From the NCBI GenBank assembly GCA_947095535.1, contig OX352774.1, positions 266,325,843-266,389,842 on the forward strand: DNA of 64,000 nucleotides, in the 5' to 3' direction. This document shows positions 48,401 to 63,529 of this stretch, piece after piece (the first letter of the stretch is position 1; every line of letters begins with the position of its first letter). The DNA comes from Poecilobothrus nobilitatus. Lineage: Eukaryota > Arthropoda > Insecta > Diptera > Dolichopodidae. The notes under the pieces were generated by a model. It saw nothing but the letters and a program-made list of their open reading frames with translations, did not search any database and had not been told where the DNA came from. Position numbers and translations under genes: made by a program.

Positions 48401-51400
48401 CACTAGTCTAGTATCAGGAATATACCACTATCATCATTACACTAACGTCATTCCAAATCAAAGAAATAATCTTATCTGTTCTGATGGTGCCATGGTGGTA
48501 ATTCTACCTTACTTGATAGCGTATTAAATGCAACTGGTCCGCAGTATTGTAAAAATTATTAAAGTAACGGGGATATGGATTATGGAGATACAAAAAAGAA
48601 CAGAAATATAAAGAAAAAATTAAAATTAAAAAAAATAAACAAAGAGTAAAGCAAAAAACAGAGAATCTAAAGATATAGGGAAGAGACAACCTCTTTAACT
48701 TCCTTTTTAATATTCCATTTTCAATAGAAAATATGGCTATTATGTCTATTTGTTAATTGGGCCCAATTAAGGGAGTAAAAGAATACTTTCCTATATTCAT
48801 CATGTTGCCTCTTGTTATTATTCTTTTGCTTTTTGTTAATTTTTTTTTGTTTGTGATTTCTTATTTAGTACATGTATGTATGTTTGATTGCCGTGTGTTT
48901 TGTGTATACTTATTGCTTACTAATGTCTACATATATGTGGATATATTCTCCAATGTATATATGTATATACGTAAAAAGGTATAATTGGTATAAACATGAA
49001 AACATACACACGTGTATAAAAAAAAGTTACCAGACGGTTTTAATATTACGATGAAATGAAAAATAATTCAAATTCTATTCTGATTAATTTAATGAGATAA
49101 AGTATTTAATTTTAAGAGTTATGCTTTTAATTTTTAATATGGACAAGCTTAAGTGGAAGTAGATAATGAAAGTTAAATTATTGTAGTCTAGACAATTATA
49201 GCTACATAACTTATAAAGGCATTTTGTGCTAGAACGCCCCAAACTGTAGTTTTATCTTCACTGAAAATGTCATTTTTAAAATATTTACCCTTCATATTAC
49301 GTCAAATATTGACCAATTCTAGATTTAATTTAAAAAAAATATTATCTTTCTTAATCTATTTTTGTTGTGTGTATAAATATTTTAAAATGTCATTTTTTCG
49401 GTTTGATTGTGAATTGTCACAATTTTTGAGTGAAATCAAATTAGTTAATTTGTTACACAGACCGTATAAAGAACCAAATAATTTATAATTGATTAAGTTT
49501 AGACAAACTAACCTATTAATAACAAACAAATCAATAAACAAATATTTATAATTTAAAAAACTTTTAAGTAAATACAATAAATAGAACTTAAAGGTTTTTT
49601 AAATAAATATGACAAAATATAATAAATTTATCGCAGTAAACAGTTAAAAAACAAAATAATACAATAGTTTGGCAATCTTTGCAATACTGACAAACGTTCA
49701 TTATTCCAAAAAAATATTCTATATATAAATTATAATTAATGTAAAACAAAACAGAAACAACGAAAAAGAACTATTAATAATATTAAATGCACCTTTACTT
49801 ATTTATTTATTTCTCCTTTTTTTCCTTCACTTCTCTCAACATTCCACTTGCATCCATGATCCAACAAAACAACTATTCTAAACAATCAAACAACGTCATA
49901 TGCATACATATGTAATATTTATATAAGTATATATGTATACATACATATGATATAATTATAACATATTCAAACCTACGTGTAGTACTCAAATTTCTGCAAT
50001 TTTGTCTTTAGATTTTTTTTCCTCTTCTCTTTTTCTTTTTACCCTTATTTATTATTATTTTATTTTTATTATATTTATTTATTTTTTTTTTTTCAATTAT
50101 ATTTATTTTTATTTTAACTTATTATTTTATTTACTGTTCTATGAAGTCCATGACACAACAATAACAATAACACAGTACCAACAACAATAACACAGTAAAA
50201 ATAACAACATCAGTGGCATTACCATCGGTAAAAAGCAAAACGATGAAAATTAGCGCGCGAAAAATTATAACTTTTGTTTTTGAAAATGTGTTGGTTTGTT
50301 CATACACGTATAAACTTCAAATACCCATTTTAGTTTTTGGATGTTTTTCAATTTATTTAAAGGATTTTTATTTTATATCCTTATTTAACTTAAAAAAATA
50401 AATCATAGAAAAATAGATTTTCCTTTGAATTTTTAGATATTTTTCGAATTTTAAAAAAAAATTAAAAAGACAGATTCCAAACAACGTAAAATTGGTTTTA
50501 ATTAGATAGCAAAGAAGGAGTTTCAGCATTATTATTAGAAAATACTTTTAAGAATAGAAAACAAAACAAAGAGACAGTGAAAAAAAGCGAAAAGGAACCA
50601 AAATTCTAATTTCAGACTTTCTAGTATTCCATTCTCCAGGTCAGTTCCAAAATGTTATTGAAATGAGGCAATCATGTACATAATTTTTTCAATATAATTA
50701 AATAAAATTGAATCAAACCATTTTTATTCCTGATGCAAAAATACCCATCTATCTTTTTATATTTGTTGTTGTTCTTTTTTTCTTTTGTTTTGTTCAATTA
50801 AATTATTTTTAATATAGACACTTTCCCCTTTAAAATTTTATTGTTTTATTTTTATTTTCAATTTTTATAGGCATGGCATTATTGTTTTATTTTTTCTATT
50901 CTTTCATTTTGCTTCGCTATTTTTAATTTTGGAGAGTAACTATAAGAGAGAAGAAAGAAAGGTTAAAACAAATTTTTTTTTTAGAAAATAAATCTTAAAT
51001 ATTAAATTTAACATACACACAACACACATATGTATTCCAAATATACTGTTTTATCCAGGCACACATCCATTCATATTTTCATATTTTCATAAAAAGTAAT
51101 ATGTACATAATGCTTGCCGTTGTACCCAATATCCTTTTTAGAAATATGAGGAATAAATTGAAATTATAGAATGAAAACAAAATTGTAATAAAAATAAAAA
51201 CATTTCAGCAAAAGAGAAGAGAAATTTAAAAAAGGGAAAAAAAAAAAATATCGAAACCAAAAAAAAAAAAACAAATTTCCATTATTGTACTTGTACTGCT
51301 CCATGCTTTTTTTTTGTCCTTATCGTTATCTTTTTCCCTATTCTTATTCGTATGTTTTTATTATTGCTGTTGAATTGGAATGACGTTTTCCATTTTCTTT

Positions 51401-54400
51401 CTCTTCACCTCTTACTGCTATATTTTATGTATATACTTGTATGTTTATAAGAAAGGACCAAATATAAAAAACATCCTTGTAGTTCGTTTTGGTTCGACGG
51501 TTGTTTCCTTCATTTAATTTAATTGAAAAATAACAAAAACAAAAAAAAAATAAAAGAAAATAAAATTAAAATAGAAATATATAATAAGAAATTCTTTTGA
51601 AGAATATTTTTGGAGAGGTGTTAAATATAATACATTAATACAGAAATAAAATAATATTGCCATATACACATTGAAATTGACTAAATCTTTTTTTGGGAAA
51701 AATAACATTTGTTCTTATTAAATAATTTTTATTTGTATGTGGGGTCGATTGTCGTCCACAATAAGATTCTGTAGTAAGGAGGCTATCTACAATATTGCAT
51801 ACAAAATGTACAACACCTTACATTGAAAAATTAAAAATACATATAATGAATGAAAATGTATTTAAAACAAAAATAAAAAATATATGTATATTGTTTGAAG
51901 AAATCTAATATTTATGTATAATGAACGTTAACTGTATTATAATAACAATAATATTAGTGAAGTTATAAAGTTTAAATAAGCATAGATTTGAGCTTTACTT
52001 AATACACTTTCGTTTTATTACCCCTTGTAACTATGAACTTAAACCTAAATAGAATTCTACTTGAATTAAATATGAAATTAGAATTACATGTATATATACA
52101 TCATAAGCTGTTCCCTTAAGCACTTGATCATTGTAGATTTATTTTTTGTTTTTCATTTTTGTATTGTTCTTAACTATTTATGTTGTTTTTTTTTTCTTTT
52201 TAAATGATATTGATGAAATCACACTGTACGTGCACACTCTGTACGAGCAAATGAGCTCCATTCAGATTTTTAGAAATAAATAAATAAAATAAAACAAATA
52301 AAATGTAGAAATCAAAATAATAGAAAATTTATATAAAATTATTCAATTAAATAGTAAGTGTTAGAATCGCGTATTGGTAAGAAATTTAACAAAAAAATTA
52401 TTCAGTTAAATAAAAATTTTTAAATTTAAACCGTATTTTAAATACCTTATTTACCTACAGAATTTTTACTGAGTTAAAAACAAATTATTAATTGAACTTA
52501 AACATTTTTCATTTCTTATTAAAAATATTGGTTAAAAACCAAGTTATATATTTGATAATAATGAATAGAATTTACACCTACTTAAATTGTTTTTTTATTT
52601 TATTTTATTTAAATGAATAACCAACAAGTCCACAACAATTTCCTAATATTTAAAAATTTATTATAACTTAATGGTAACACCATTCAAATTAAATTTATGT
52701 TACGGAATTCCTTACCCAATCCTTAAAATAATAATAACAAAGAAAAAAGAAAAATATAACATAATGAAAAAAAAAAAGGAAAACCCGAATTGAATGAGAA
52801 AAATAAAGCAAGGCAACAAAAAATAGCAGAAAACAGAAAAACAATTCTAGAGAAAAGAAAAATAGAATAAAACATGAATTCATCTAAATTGAAAAAATTT
52901 ATGAAATATTCTCTCATTCAAACTAACACAAATACAAAATTCTAAATGTGTCAAATCAAACTGTCAAAAAAAAGAGAAAGAGAATATAATAAAAAGAGCG
53001 AAATGTTGAAAGAGTAAAAGAGAAAATGAAATAACTGTATAGTGTATACAAATATACAACACAAACAAACAAACTACAAAAAACCAGAACACACTCTAAT
53101 TTAAATAAGTATATACATATGTAATATGATTCAAACACACAAACAAAATAGGTAATACTCATTAAAATTTAAAATGTAGATTGTATTTGTAGATATGCAT
53201 TATTGCATGCGTATGTGTATAGGCGGCATGTTTACAACACATAATCGACAAATCACTCACTATACATCCATACTCTATAACAGTACAGTAACAGTACACA
53301 GCGTTTCATTTCAATTTTCTTTTATTTCAGTCAGTTTAGTGTTGTCTCATGTTACATTAAGACGTTGAAAATTTTTTGTATTTTCTTGGTTATTCCATTG
53401 TCGGGAAAATTAAAATTTATTGTTATGATGTTTTTTTGATTTTTTAATATATTTTTATTATTATTAATGTCAAAATCCATAATAGATTTCGTGTAATACG
53501 GTTAAAACACAACATCAACAATAATAAAAGAAATTGAAATGTTAAATGATGTAAAAATATATGAAATTAAATAAAATAATAAATAAGTATAAAGTGAAAA
53601 TTAAATATATTTTTAACAAACAAATTCATTAAAAAAAAATATAAATAAAAAAAGGTGAATTTAATTTCATTTAAGTATTAATGAAGAAACAACATTTTAT
53701 TTACATATATAAAAAATACATATTATTGAAAATTGATATTAAAAAAATTAATTTGTTGTTTTCGGTTATTTTCTTTTTTTATTTAATTTTTGTTTTTATA
53801 TCTGTCATCTTGTCTTGTTTTCTTACGGTACAAAGAAGGAAAGAGATAGAAAACCGTTACTAAAAGTAGTATTAAATGAACGAATAGAAGTAAATTTTGT
53901 ATTTTTATTTCTTATTTTTATAATCATATTTTTGTATTTAAAGAAGGTTGCATAATTATTATAATAATATAACATAAATAGTACAAAATAAAATAATATA
54001 AAAATCTATTTTATTTAATTCAAAGAAAAAGTTGATATAATACAAAAGGCAAAGAAAAAAAATTAATTATATATTTTTGTTTAATTTAATTAAAATTTTT
54101 TGATTAACAAAAAAAAAAAAATAATTTAAAAAAAGAAAAAAAAAATTAAAATAAGTAGGAAAAAAAATAAGAAGAAAAAGGTTCTTTTGTTTTTAATTAA
54201 AAAGTTTAATTAACTAAAAATCCATTTCAGTACAAAAAAAATAATAATAATAATATAACCAATATAAATATATCTGAATATATGTATGTATGTATGTATA
54301 TAAATTTGTTTTATATATAGGTATAGTATAAATATAAATATAGTATATAAAAGATGTATGTTTATTCCTCTTTATTATTATTATTATACTTTTTTTTTCT

Positions 54401-54890
54401 TTTTTGAGGTTATAAATTAGAAAAGTTTTTTTTTTTGTTATTATTTTTTTTCTGGTAAACTGAAATTTAATTAAAAAAGTCATTTGGTAATTTAATCAAC
54501 AATAAAATTGAAAGAAGTGAAGTTTTATTCGTGTTTTTTTTTTTTTTTTTTTTTTGTATAGACATACATATGGATATGTATGTATATTTGTTTGAAAAAT
54601 ATCTGTAGAGAGACCATTTACAAGTACAAATTTTTATTTTATTTTAGTAGTACTAAATTTTAAATTTTTTAAATCTTTACCTTATTTAAATAACTTTAAA
54701 TACAAATATTTGCAATTATATTGTTAAAGGTATAACAGAAAATTCTACAAAATATACAAAGCACTAGTTAACAAGAACTTAAAAAGTATATATTTATAAA
54801 TTTCCAAGATTTTTAAAGTTTACTTCCAAAATTTACTAGGTACATATAGATTTTTAAAATTGATGGTATATACCTATCTATTTCTAGGTG
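45490..54890. other. Long AT-rich stretch, no recognisable gene; possible intron or UTR
   Basis: I find no SINE head, transposon end or coding domain. The sequence alternates between pyrimidine tracts (for example 46960-47080, 47520-47600, 49800-49850) and A-rich patches with AACAACAA phrases (47840-47885, 50150-50215). CATATG/TATGTA microsatellites occur at 47930-48010, 48880-48980, 49895-49960 and 54280-54300. The many 60-89-codon frames are F/L/I/Y or K/N rich and match nothing I recognise. Such texture is common in long insect introns and UTRs, but no splice site or exon could be established. A 22-base T run lies at about 54534-54555. Confidence 0.45.
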
Positions 54891-54945
54891 TTAATAATGG
54901 GGGCGACTTTGTTTTATAATGGAAGATGTTATTTTCAAAATAAAT
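54891..54945 (+). repeat. Isolated transposon-terminus-like motif
   Basis: AATGGGGGCGACTTTGTTTT, ATAATGGAAGATG here resembles AATGGGGGGGATGACTTTTT, TGTTTTGGAATA at 41079 and the reverse complement of the 41291 end (GGGGGTGACTTAAC). It may be one surviving end of a foldback/MITE-type element. No partner end was found downstream. Confidence 0.3.
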
Positions 54946-57900
54946 TTCTATTAAACCTAATTTTACTTTGCCATTAAATAAAATATGTATTTATTTACAA
55001 TTTAATATTTTGTTAAAAAAAAAATATTTATTTTTAACAAGTAATTCAAAAAATAATGAATAAAAATTAATTTATTATTTATTTATTGTTAATTAAATAA
55101 TTACAATATTATTTAACATTATCTTTAATTTAATTTATTAGGTATCTTCTTAATATTTTACTTTTATTGTGCAAAAATAATTAGAAATTTAAAATTTTAT
55201 TGAATTTAACTTGTTAATACAATTTTTAAAATTTCTTTTCATTATATGCTAAAAATTTTATCTTAAAATAATCAAAAATGGTCACTCTAATTATTATAAT
55301 TTGTATAAAAATGTAATAAAAATATATTAAATATATGTATATATAATACAATAAATGAAAAAATAACTTTAATTTCATTTATTTTATTTCATTTTATTTT
55401 AATTAAAAAAGTTATTAGTTTTCAGGATGTCAGTTGTAAAATATAAATAAAAAAAATATATAAGAGTAAGTATATATATAATTATATACGAAGTGTGTGC
55501 CGCGGTTATTCATTAAAATATGATTTAGTTATAATTGCTCCAATTTTGTATTGATTACAAAAAAAGAAAATTAATAATACAAATTAATAATTAAAAATAG
55601 TCTAATAATAATAAATAATTTATATTATTTATAAGAAAAATATGAAGTGTTATAAATATTAATAAAAAGATAGTGAAAAAATTTAAATACGATACGAGGG
55701 AATAAAGAAATTATATTTAAATAAAAAATAACGATAATAAATATAACAATAAACAAAAAAAAAAAAACAAAATTGTAAAGAAAGCTGAGGAAAAAACACA
55801 TTTTAAATATAAAATTGAAGAAATAAAATAAAAAGAAAACATAAAATAATAAATGAAAGAATAGAACTTACAGTAACAAAATAAAGGTAAGCGTTGCATT
55901 ATTATACATAGTGATAGTATTTAGTACTTATATTTGTTCATATAACTATTCTCATTGTTGTGGATGAACTTTACATCAATAAACAATTTTATAATTGTTT
56001 CTTGTTTTGTCTTTACATTAGTACATTAATATCTGGCGTTATAACATTGTCGATAAGTGCATTCTTTGTCTTTTTGATGTAGGTAATTTAAAAGTAATTA
56101 TATAAATTAAATCTTATGGTACATTCAATTTTTTTCTTGTTTTGAAAAATCTATCTAAATTCCATAGTATAGATTATTCATAGTGAGTTCAAATTCATTT
56201 AGAATTTATGACAACAATATTAGAAAAAGCTTTAATTAAATAATGACTACGTACTGTTTATTTGTTTATAGCAAATTTTTCAACCCACTTTTACAAAATA
56301 ATTTTTTGTGACCCTTGTATTATTTTTAATTTTATATTAAACCAGAATTAAAAGCAAAACAAAAAAATTATACATAAACATACATATAACATATAGAAAA
56401 CATACTATATTTCAATTTAAAAAAATCAATCTTAATTTCTTAAAGCAAAATTAAAAAATATTAAAAAAATATAAAAGTTTTTAATAAAATACCATATAGC
56501 CAACAACATACAACAAAACAACGAACAATGATAACAAAAAAAAAACACAAAAAAATAAAATCATTTCAAATTAATTAGAAGTTTAATAGCTTTCCACCCA
56601 AAAAAAAGAAATGAAAGAAAGAGAAAGAAAATAATAAAACAAGAAAAGAAACAAATTTTTAAATTACATCCGTTGAAATTGCTTGCTTTTGCCTTGTTTT
56701 GCTTTGCTTGCTAGCTACTACCATAGTACCATCACACGGTATTTTCTCTATCTTTCTCTTTCCCTCTTCAGAATTATAATAAACATTCTCTTTCTCTCTC
56801 TTCTGTTTCTGTTTCTTATTCATCCTCTTGTATTTTATATGAACATATCCATATTAAAAAAATAAAATATTATAAACCTAATGCTTTTTAATCAACATTT
56901 AGTGTATATAAGATGGCAATTCTGTTTTTTTATTTCATGGTTTTGTTTTTTTTTTTTAAATCTCTAAATAATTAAAATCACTGAAAAAGTGCAGACAATT
57001 ACGTTTTTGAGAAATTGAAAAATAAAAACAAAACAACAATATAATATTATAATATATAAAATAAAAAACGAGTACAATACAATATACTCAATATATACAC
57101 TCTTTCAGACATACATATGTACAAACTTGAAGATGTAGTATAGTATGTATATTACTACATTTTAAAATAAATCGGTCTCTCTATACAATTATGTTGTATG
57201 TTTATATATTATATGTATGAATTTTTTACTGTAGTCTGTACCTATGCACATATACTTGTAATTATTTTAATAAAGTCTAAAAAGTGTATATGTTTACCTA
57301 TACAATTATATTCCCCCCTGCCCAATAACTCCGTCAATGGTGTCCAAAACTGTAAAAAAAAAAAAAAGAAAAAAATTCAACACCACACAAAGAACAGAAA
57401 ATAACATGACAGCAACAACAACAATGCAAGCAAGCAACCGAACAAAAATACCTACTTAATATTATATTTGAGTTGTCTACAAAATAAATGACAAAAAAAA
57501 ATATGTACTCTCAAATACTATATAAAAACCAACAACAAAATTAAAAACGGAACAACAATAAACTATAAACCCCTCATAACAAAAGCTATAAAATAAGAAA
57601 TGAGAGTTCCGTTTCGTACCCGGTGTACAAACACATATAAAAATTTAAACACATTTATAATTATAATATAAAATATGTATAAATCTATTCATTTCATATC
57701 ATATTATATATGATGAATTCATAAACAATTATATGTATATGTTCGTTTTTATAAGAGTGAAAGAGATGAAATCAAAAACAAAACAAAATTTGATGAAACC
57801 TACCTACCTACCTATTTTTAAAATTTTCTTAATAATATAATACAATATCTTCTATTAGAAATAAAAACAAAATGTGCGTTTTTTGGCTCTCAATTTTTGG

Positions 57901-60900
57901 TTTTTTGTTTAAAATTTACAAACACTTAATAACAAATCTAATTTTATCTCTTTAATTTTTATTTTACTCTCTTTTTGACTCTTTTTTACTGCTTCACGTT
58001 CACCTCATCAGTCATCATTCCGATCCGATTCCACACTCTGACACTCCACAGACTATAGATGGAAATAAAAGAAAGTAATTAAATAAAATATTGAAAATTG
58101 AAATGCATAATTAAAGTATGAATATATTCTTTATTTATACATATAAAATATAAATATGTGTATTTGCTTGAATTGTATTTGTATGGTTAAATGAAAAAAA
58201 AAACATGGTTTCACGTTTAGATTTTAACTCTGCTGGGTTTTTTGAATGTTCTATTTTTCTATTTTCGAAACAGTAAAGAAACAAATAAACAATAAAAACT
58301 GAGAATATAATAATATACATACATACACACATATGAATTTGTTTTGCTATTATATTTATGCTTGCTTGTTCTCAATTTTCATTTCTCGCACGGGTAAATG
58401 TGTGTGTGCACTAAATTCTCATGTTAACGGTCGTCGTCGTATTCATATAATATAATTTTTAATATACCTAAATATAATATAATATGATGTTACACTCACA
58501 TTTGTATCGTATTAGACCCACCACTGGTTGTTATTTTCAAAGAAGTATTTAACCAAAAACAAAAAGGAGAACTGTCAAAACTCAAAATTTATAAGAGACT
58601 AAGAGAGAATAAACAAACAAGAGAAAATGAAATAAGAAAGAAACAGAGAATAAATATAAATAAAAATAATTCAAAGTTAGTCATCCGACAGCCAGGTTTT
58701 CTACATACCCCGTCCGAATCCCGATATCCGTTTTATCTACAATATTTTCTATCTCTTTTCAGTTCGCATTCTTCATTCCTTTCTCTTTATGTGCTCATGA
58801 CTAAGTCCCCTCATTCTAGGGCATTACTAAAGTATAAGAACAATTCCATACCTACCTATAATTGAATCAAACATAAAAATAGGATTTTGCTACATGTACA
58901 CTTACCTATGTATATGCATATAAGTACATATTATACTACACTACTCCTAACTACTGTACAATATACATATGCTTTTGCTATTTGATTATAAAATAAAAAG
59001 GAGAATTGAGGATATTAAAAAATTAAAAAAAAAAAACACAAAAAGAAAAAAATAATGAGGGGTGCCGAAAATTGAATTTGAAGGAATGGAAACCTTAATT
59101 AATTAAATAGAGCTGTATGTCCGATTCAATTAATTTTATCTCACTGACAAATACAAAAAACAACAACACAAACACACGAAAAAACAAAAAAAAATATAAA
59201 AGGGATGGAAAATGTAATGAAAAATACAATAACAATAATGAAAAAGAAAAAAAAAACTGATGGATTATTTTATTAATGGAATTAGATATGATGATGCTCT
59301 GAAAATTTATTAAAAATAAAAAAACATTTACTTAATTAAAATAATTTATTGTATATACAATGTGAGAGGTTGTTGTAAAAGATAATATTTTTTTTTTATT
59401 CATTTTTATTTTTTTTTTTTTATTACATTTAATTGAGGTTTTCATTTTTACAATTTAAACATAATTGTGGTTTATTTAATTAAAAAACAAAAATAATAAT
59501 AATGATAAAAGGAAAAAATATACATATTTAATATTATATAATATATACATAACTATATACCAACTAACATAATAATATATATATAGAATATAAAGCAAAG
59601 AAAATTTAATTTATTTTTTAATTTACTTATATTTATTGTTAAGTTAAAAAAAAAAAAAGTCAGAAATGATATAATGATTAAAATTAATTATAATTTTATT
59701 ATTAATATTATTTGAATTAAATTGAATTGAATTAAAACTAAGAAAGAACTTATAATTAGTTACTTAGTAGACATTTTGACGTCATAAATGGGAAAAAATT
59801 CTTCTTTTATAGGTTATAGGATAGGTTTAATAAATATTTATAATTATTGAAATAATAGAATTACTTTAGAATTCGGTTTCTGAAGCTGATTGATTCGAAT
59901 CTTTTTAAGCTGAAGCTTTTATAACTAGAAAAATACCAAATTATTAACATTTTTTATTGTTCAAAATAAGGGTATTAAGTTTGTTTAATAAATTTGAACC
60001 ATAACATAATACCTAGAACAGATTAGCTGTACACGAACGCGATTAATCGTCAAACATTTTAGAACAGGAACTTTAGAAGATTTATACTTTTATTTTAAAT
60101 ATAGATCAATGTTATTTTAAATATTTAAGTAATTTGGAAATTTATTTATTACTTATCATATTATATGCCATCTGCAATACATAATTAACAGTGTATACGA
60201 ATTTAAAACATATATATACTTACGCCTTTTTATAGGTTTTAGAGATCATGATAAAATCAAATTAACTAATTAAATTTGAATTTAATTAGATCGATAAAAA
60301 GAAAATTTATACATCGGTTTTATAGACTAAGTATGAAAATTGAAGAAAACTTTTAATGATTCTATTTTTATATAATTTTTTTTTCTCTTTTAAATTATCT
60401 TTTTTTTCCCTAACATGCATACTTAATTAATTATGTCTTACTCAAAACGTTAACATTCAAAATAATATTTAAAATGTAAGGAAAATGCTTTTTGCGTCGT
60501 ATTTAATTTAACGTATTTAGATCATCGGGTTTCTGTTTACAAAATGTGAGAAAACGCGTATAAGTATAAAAATTTCGAATTTTTTTTTAGTTTAAAAATG
60601 ATTTAAATTCATTGCAAAACATAAACTAAAATAAAAATTGACTAGGTACCTATTTTTTTTCAATTAAAATCCAATTTTTTGTTATTAGATTTTATTACTT
60701 AATACTTATAAAGTACCGATACAATATTTTATTTTAGTTGTCTTTTTTTTATAAGATTCCCTGCTTTTTTTTTAATAGGTATGCCAACTTACACATTAAT
60801 ATAAAAAGTTGATCTGTTCTATATACATATATCGCATAATTAAATGAAAAACACTGCAGTGTATTTTTTAATTTTCTTATTTGTACCTTAAAAAATATTT

Positions 60901-63519
60901 TTATTAATTTATAGCCTAATAATTACTTAGATCCCATTTTTGTAATTTCCTTACATATGTATACCTTTCTCAAAAAGATATAATAAGTTACTTAATAATG
61001 AAATAAGTAAATAAGTACTTTTTTTGTAATATTTTAAAGTATATATTTGATTTTAAGAAAAGCAAAATTGCTCCCTATGTTTAAAGTATATATATAACTT
61101 AAGATTTAAGTAACAATGTTAGTATTTTATTCTACTTGTCCAAATTATTTACCTTTAATTTTTATGTAATATAAATTCTCATCCTTTAACCTGTATAAAT
61201 ACATGTTTTGTGCTCCTTATCCTATTTAAAACTTATTACTTACTCACTTATCCATTTGTTATTTTTATTTATTTTTATACCTATTTTATTATAAATATTT
61301 CATTAAGTAAGTAAGTATTATAATTTTTTACAACTTTATTTGGCTAGACGTTTGATTGTTTGTTATAATTAACTAATTAAAAAAAAAAATAATAAAAATC
61401 ATTTTTACCTGGTGTTGAATTAATTTATTAAAAGGCTAAAAAGAAATAACCAAAAAAAAAAATCTATAAAAAAAATTTTTTTTTCTATTTTAGCAAAAAT
61501 TTACTTGCATGCTAATAGCAATAGCATTCCCAAAATCCTAACAAACATAACAAACAGAAAATCATTGAAGAAACGAAATCGAAAAAAAGTCAAAAAAAAA
61601 AAACTACAGCGCCACACCGAAAATTAAAATGACGCAATATTTGGAACATTTAAGACTTAATTAATTTTTTATTTTTTTTTTTAATTGGATTTTCTCTCTC
61701 TTTATTCAATTAAGGCGCTAAATTTAATTTATTTAGGATGAACAAACTTTAATAATAAATATATATATACGTACATATTAATATGTACTTATACAAATAA
61801 GTATATATATGTATATTATAATACTCATAGTGGGGAATCAAAAAAAAATATATGCAGCTAAAATATTGTATTCTTAGATAGTTATTTAGAAAATTTTAAA
61901 TTTATTCAAATGTTTAATGTGGAAAAGTATGTTAGAAACTAATTTAATATTGCTTTTACTTTTCCAAGTACATAGTTATTTAGATTTTAGAATACCTAAT
62001 GTTATTTGGTTTTAAAATTATTCTATTATGTAAGTAATTATTATATTAGTTTATATTTTAACTTTATAATGTTACTTATAAGTATTTAAATAAAGAAAAT
62101 TGTACTAAATCATAGTCATGCAGTATACAAATTATTGTATGATACAAAGTTAATTTGAACCTGACGCCTTATAAACAATAATTAACTAATAAGTATATTA
62201 GTAAAACGATAGTACACTTAATTGGTACATGATTACAATAATTGGTCCAATTAATACAATTTCAACAAAGTAATGAAAGAATAGAAACTATGAGTTATAC
62301 GAACCAAGTTAAGCAATTATGTTTTTTGTATTTTCGTTTGGACATTCATTGTTTTAAATTCACTAGTGCTAATTCTGCATTATAATCCCATCTTTTTAGA
62401 TTAGTCTACCTTAACGAATTCTTTAAAAACTTTGTTACAATCATTTTTTGTCTGACTTTGATTTAAGATCAATTTAAATTAGGTTCCTAAAAATTTTTCT
62501 TCGGTTTGAATTTTATTGATTTGCCTTAAATATATAGAATTTTATTGAAGCATTTGTCGATGGATAACATGATATGTATTACATATTATAAAACCCATAG
62601 ACAGATTTAATTTTTCGTAAATTATATACCTACTTAGAGAAGTACTTTTCAGTAGAAAAAGAAAAAAAAAATCTAAGAACTATTTTAAGTGCTCTATTTT
62701 GCAAATTAATTAAATTATTGTAACAAATGCATATTTTTAAAAAGCTACTTATTTATCTTAGTAAGTATTTTGCCTTTTTTATGTTTAACTTAAGAATTAG
62801 TTATCTCTCAAAAACATTGTTTTATTAATTAGGTATTTACATAAGTAAGTACTTAAGTACATTATAAATTGTTATCTTCTATTTTTTATCGAATTAAAAT
62901 GTAAGTACTTATACTTACTCTAAATTTAATCTATAATCTTACTGATGGAAAAAGAAGTCTACAATACCAATAATTATAAATTTGATCAAAAGAAATAAAA
63001 TAATCGTGTATAAATTTAACATTTTTTTAAATTTAAGTAAATTAATTATGGTAAATAAGTAAATTATTTTTAATTAACATTTTTAATTTATTTTTTTTTT
63101 GGTTTTATTATTTTGTTTTAATTTCAAAGTAAGGTCTTAATTATATAAACTTAATGCTAAAAATAAATTATATTAATTGACACTATACTTATAATTGATT
63201 CTTCCATAACAATCAATTATTTTTAAAAATAACTTTACTTTAAATAAATTGTACTATAAGTAAGTACTTATTCTGAAATTTAAGATATTTTCTTTTAGTT
63301 TTTAAAATAAATTTTTCGTGTGGTTCCGACGCTATCACATTTTCAACTTGTTTGTTTTTTTTTATAGCTCATATTTTTTTTTTATATTATATCATCCAGA
63401 TATAAATATCTGTCGATATTTTTAGGACCCTTTTGCCTTTAACATGTGGGCCATCTCTGTACAATTATTCAATTATAATTAAGTATATTTAATATTTTTT
63501 GCTTACATTATTTTATTAT
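54946..63519. other. Long AT-rich stretch, no recognisable gene
   Basis: No coding domain or complete mobile element is recognisable. Less AT-rich patches occur at 58010-58070 (CATCATTCCGATCCGATTCC) and 58680-58830 (GACAGCCAGGTTTTC; CCCCGTCCGAATCCCGATAT), and at 61490-61640, which follows a good acceptor-like tract. From about 60900 to 63300 the motif GTAAGTAC / AAGTACTTA recurs many times. The remainder is homopolymers, TA microsatellites and AACAA-rich segments. I cannot support any gene call. Confidence 0.45.
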
Positions 63520-63529
63520 ATTATTTTTA

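Noticed and set aside
54214..54483. 89-codon minus-strand frame with YIYIYT/YTYIHTYI repeats
   Set aside because: The repeats come from a TATG/TATA microsatellite on the opposite strand.
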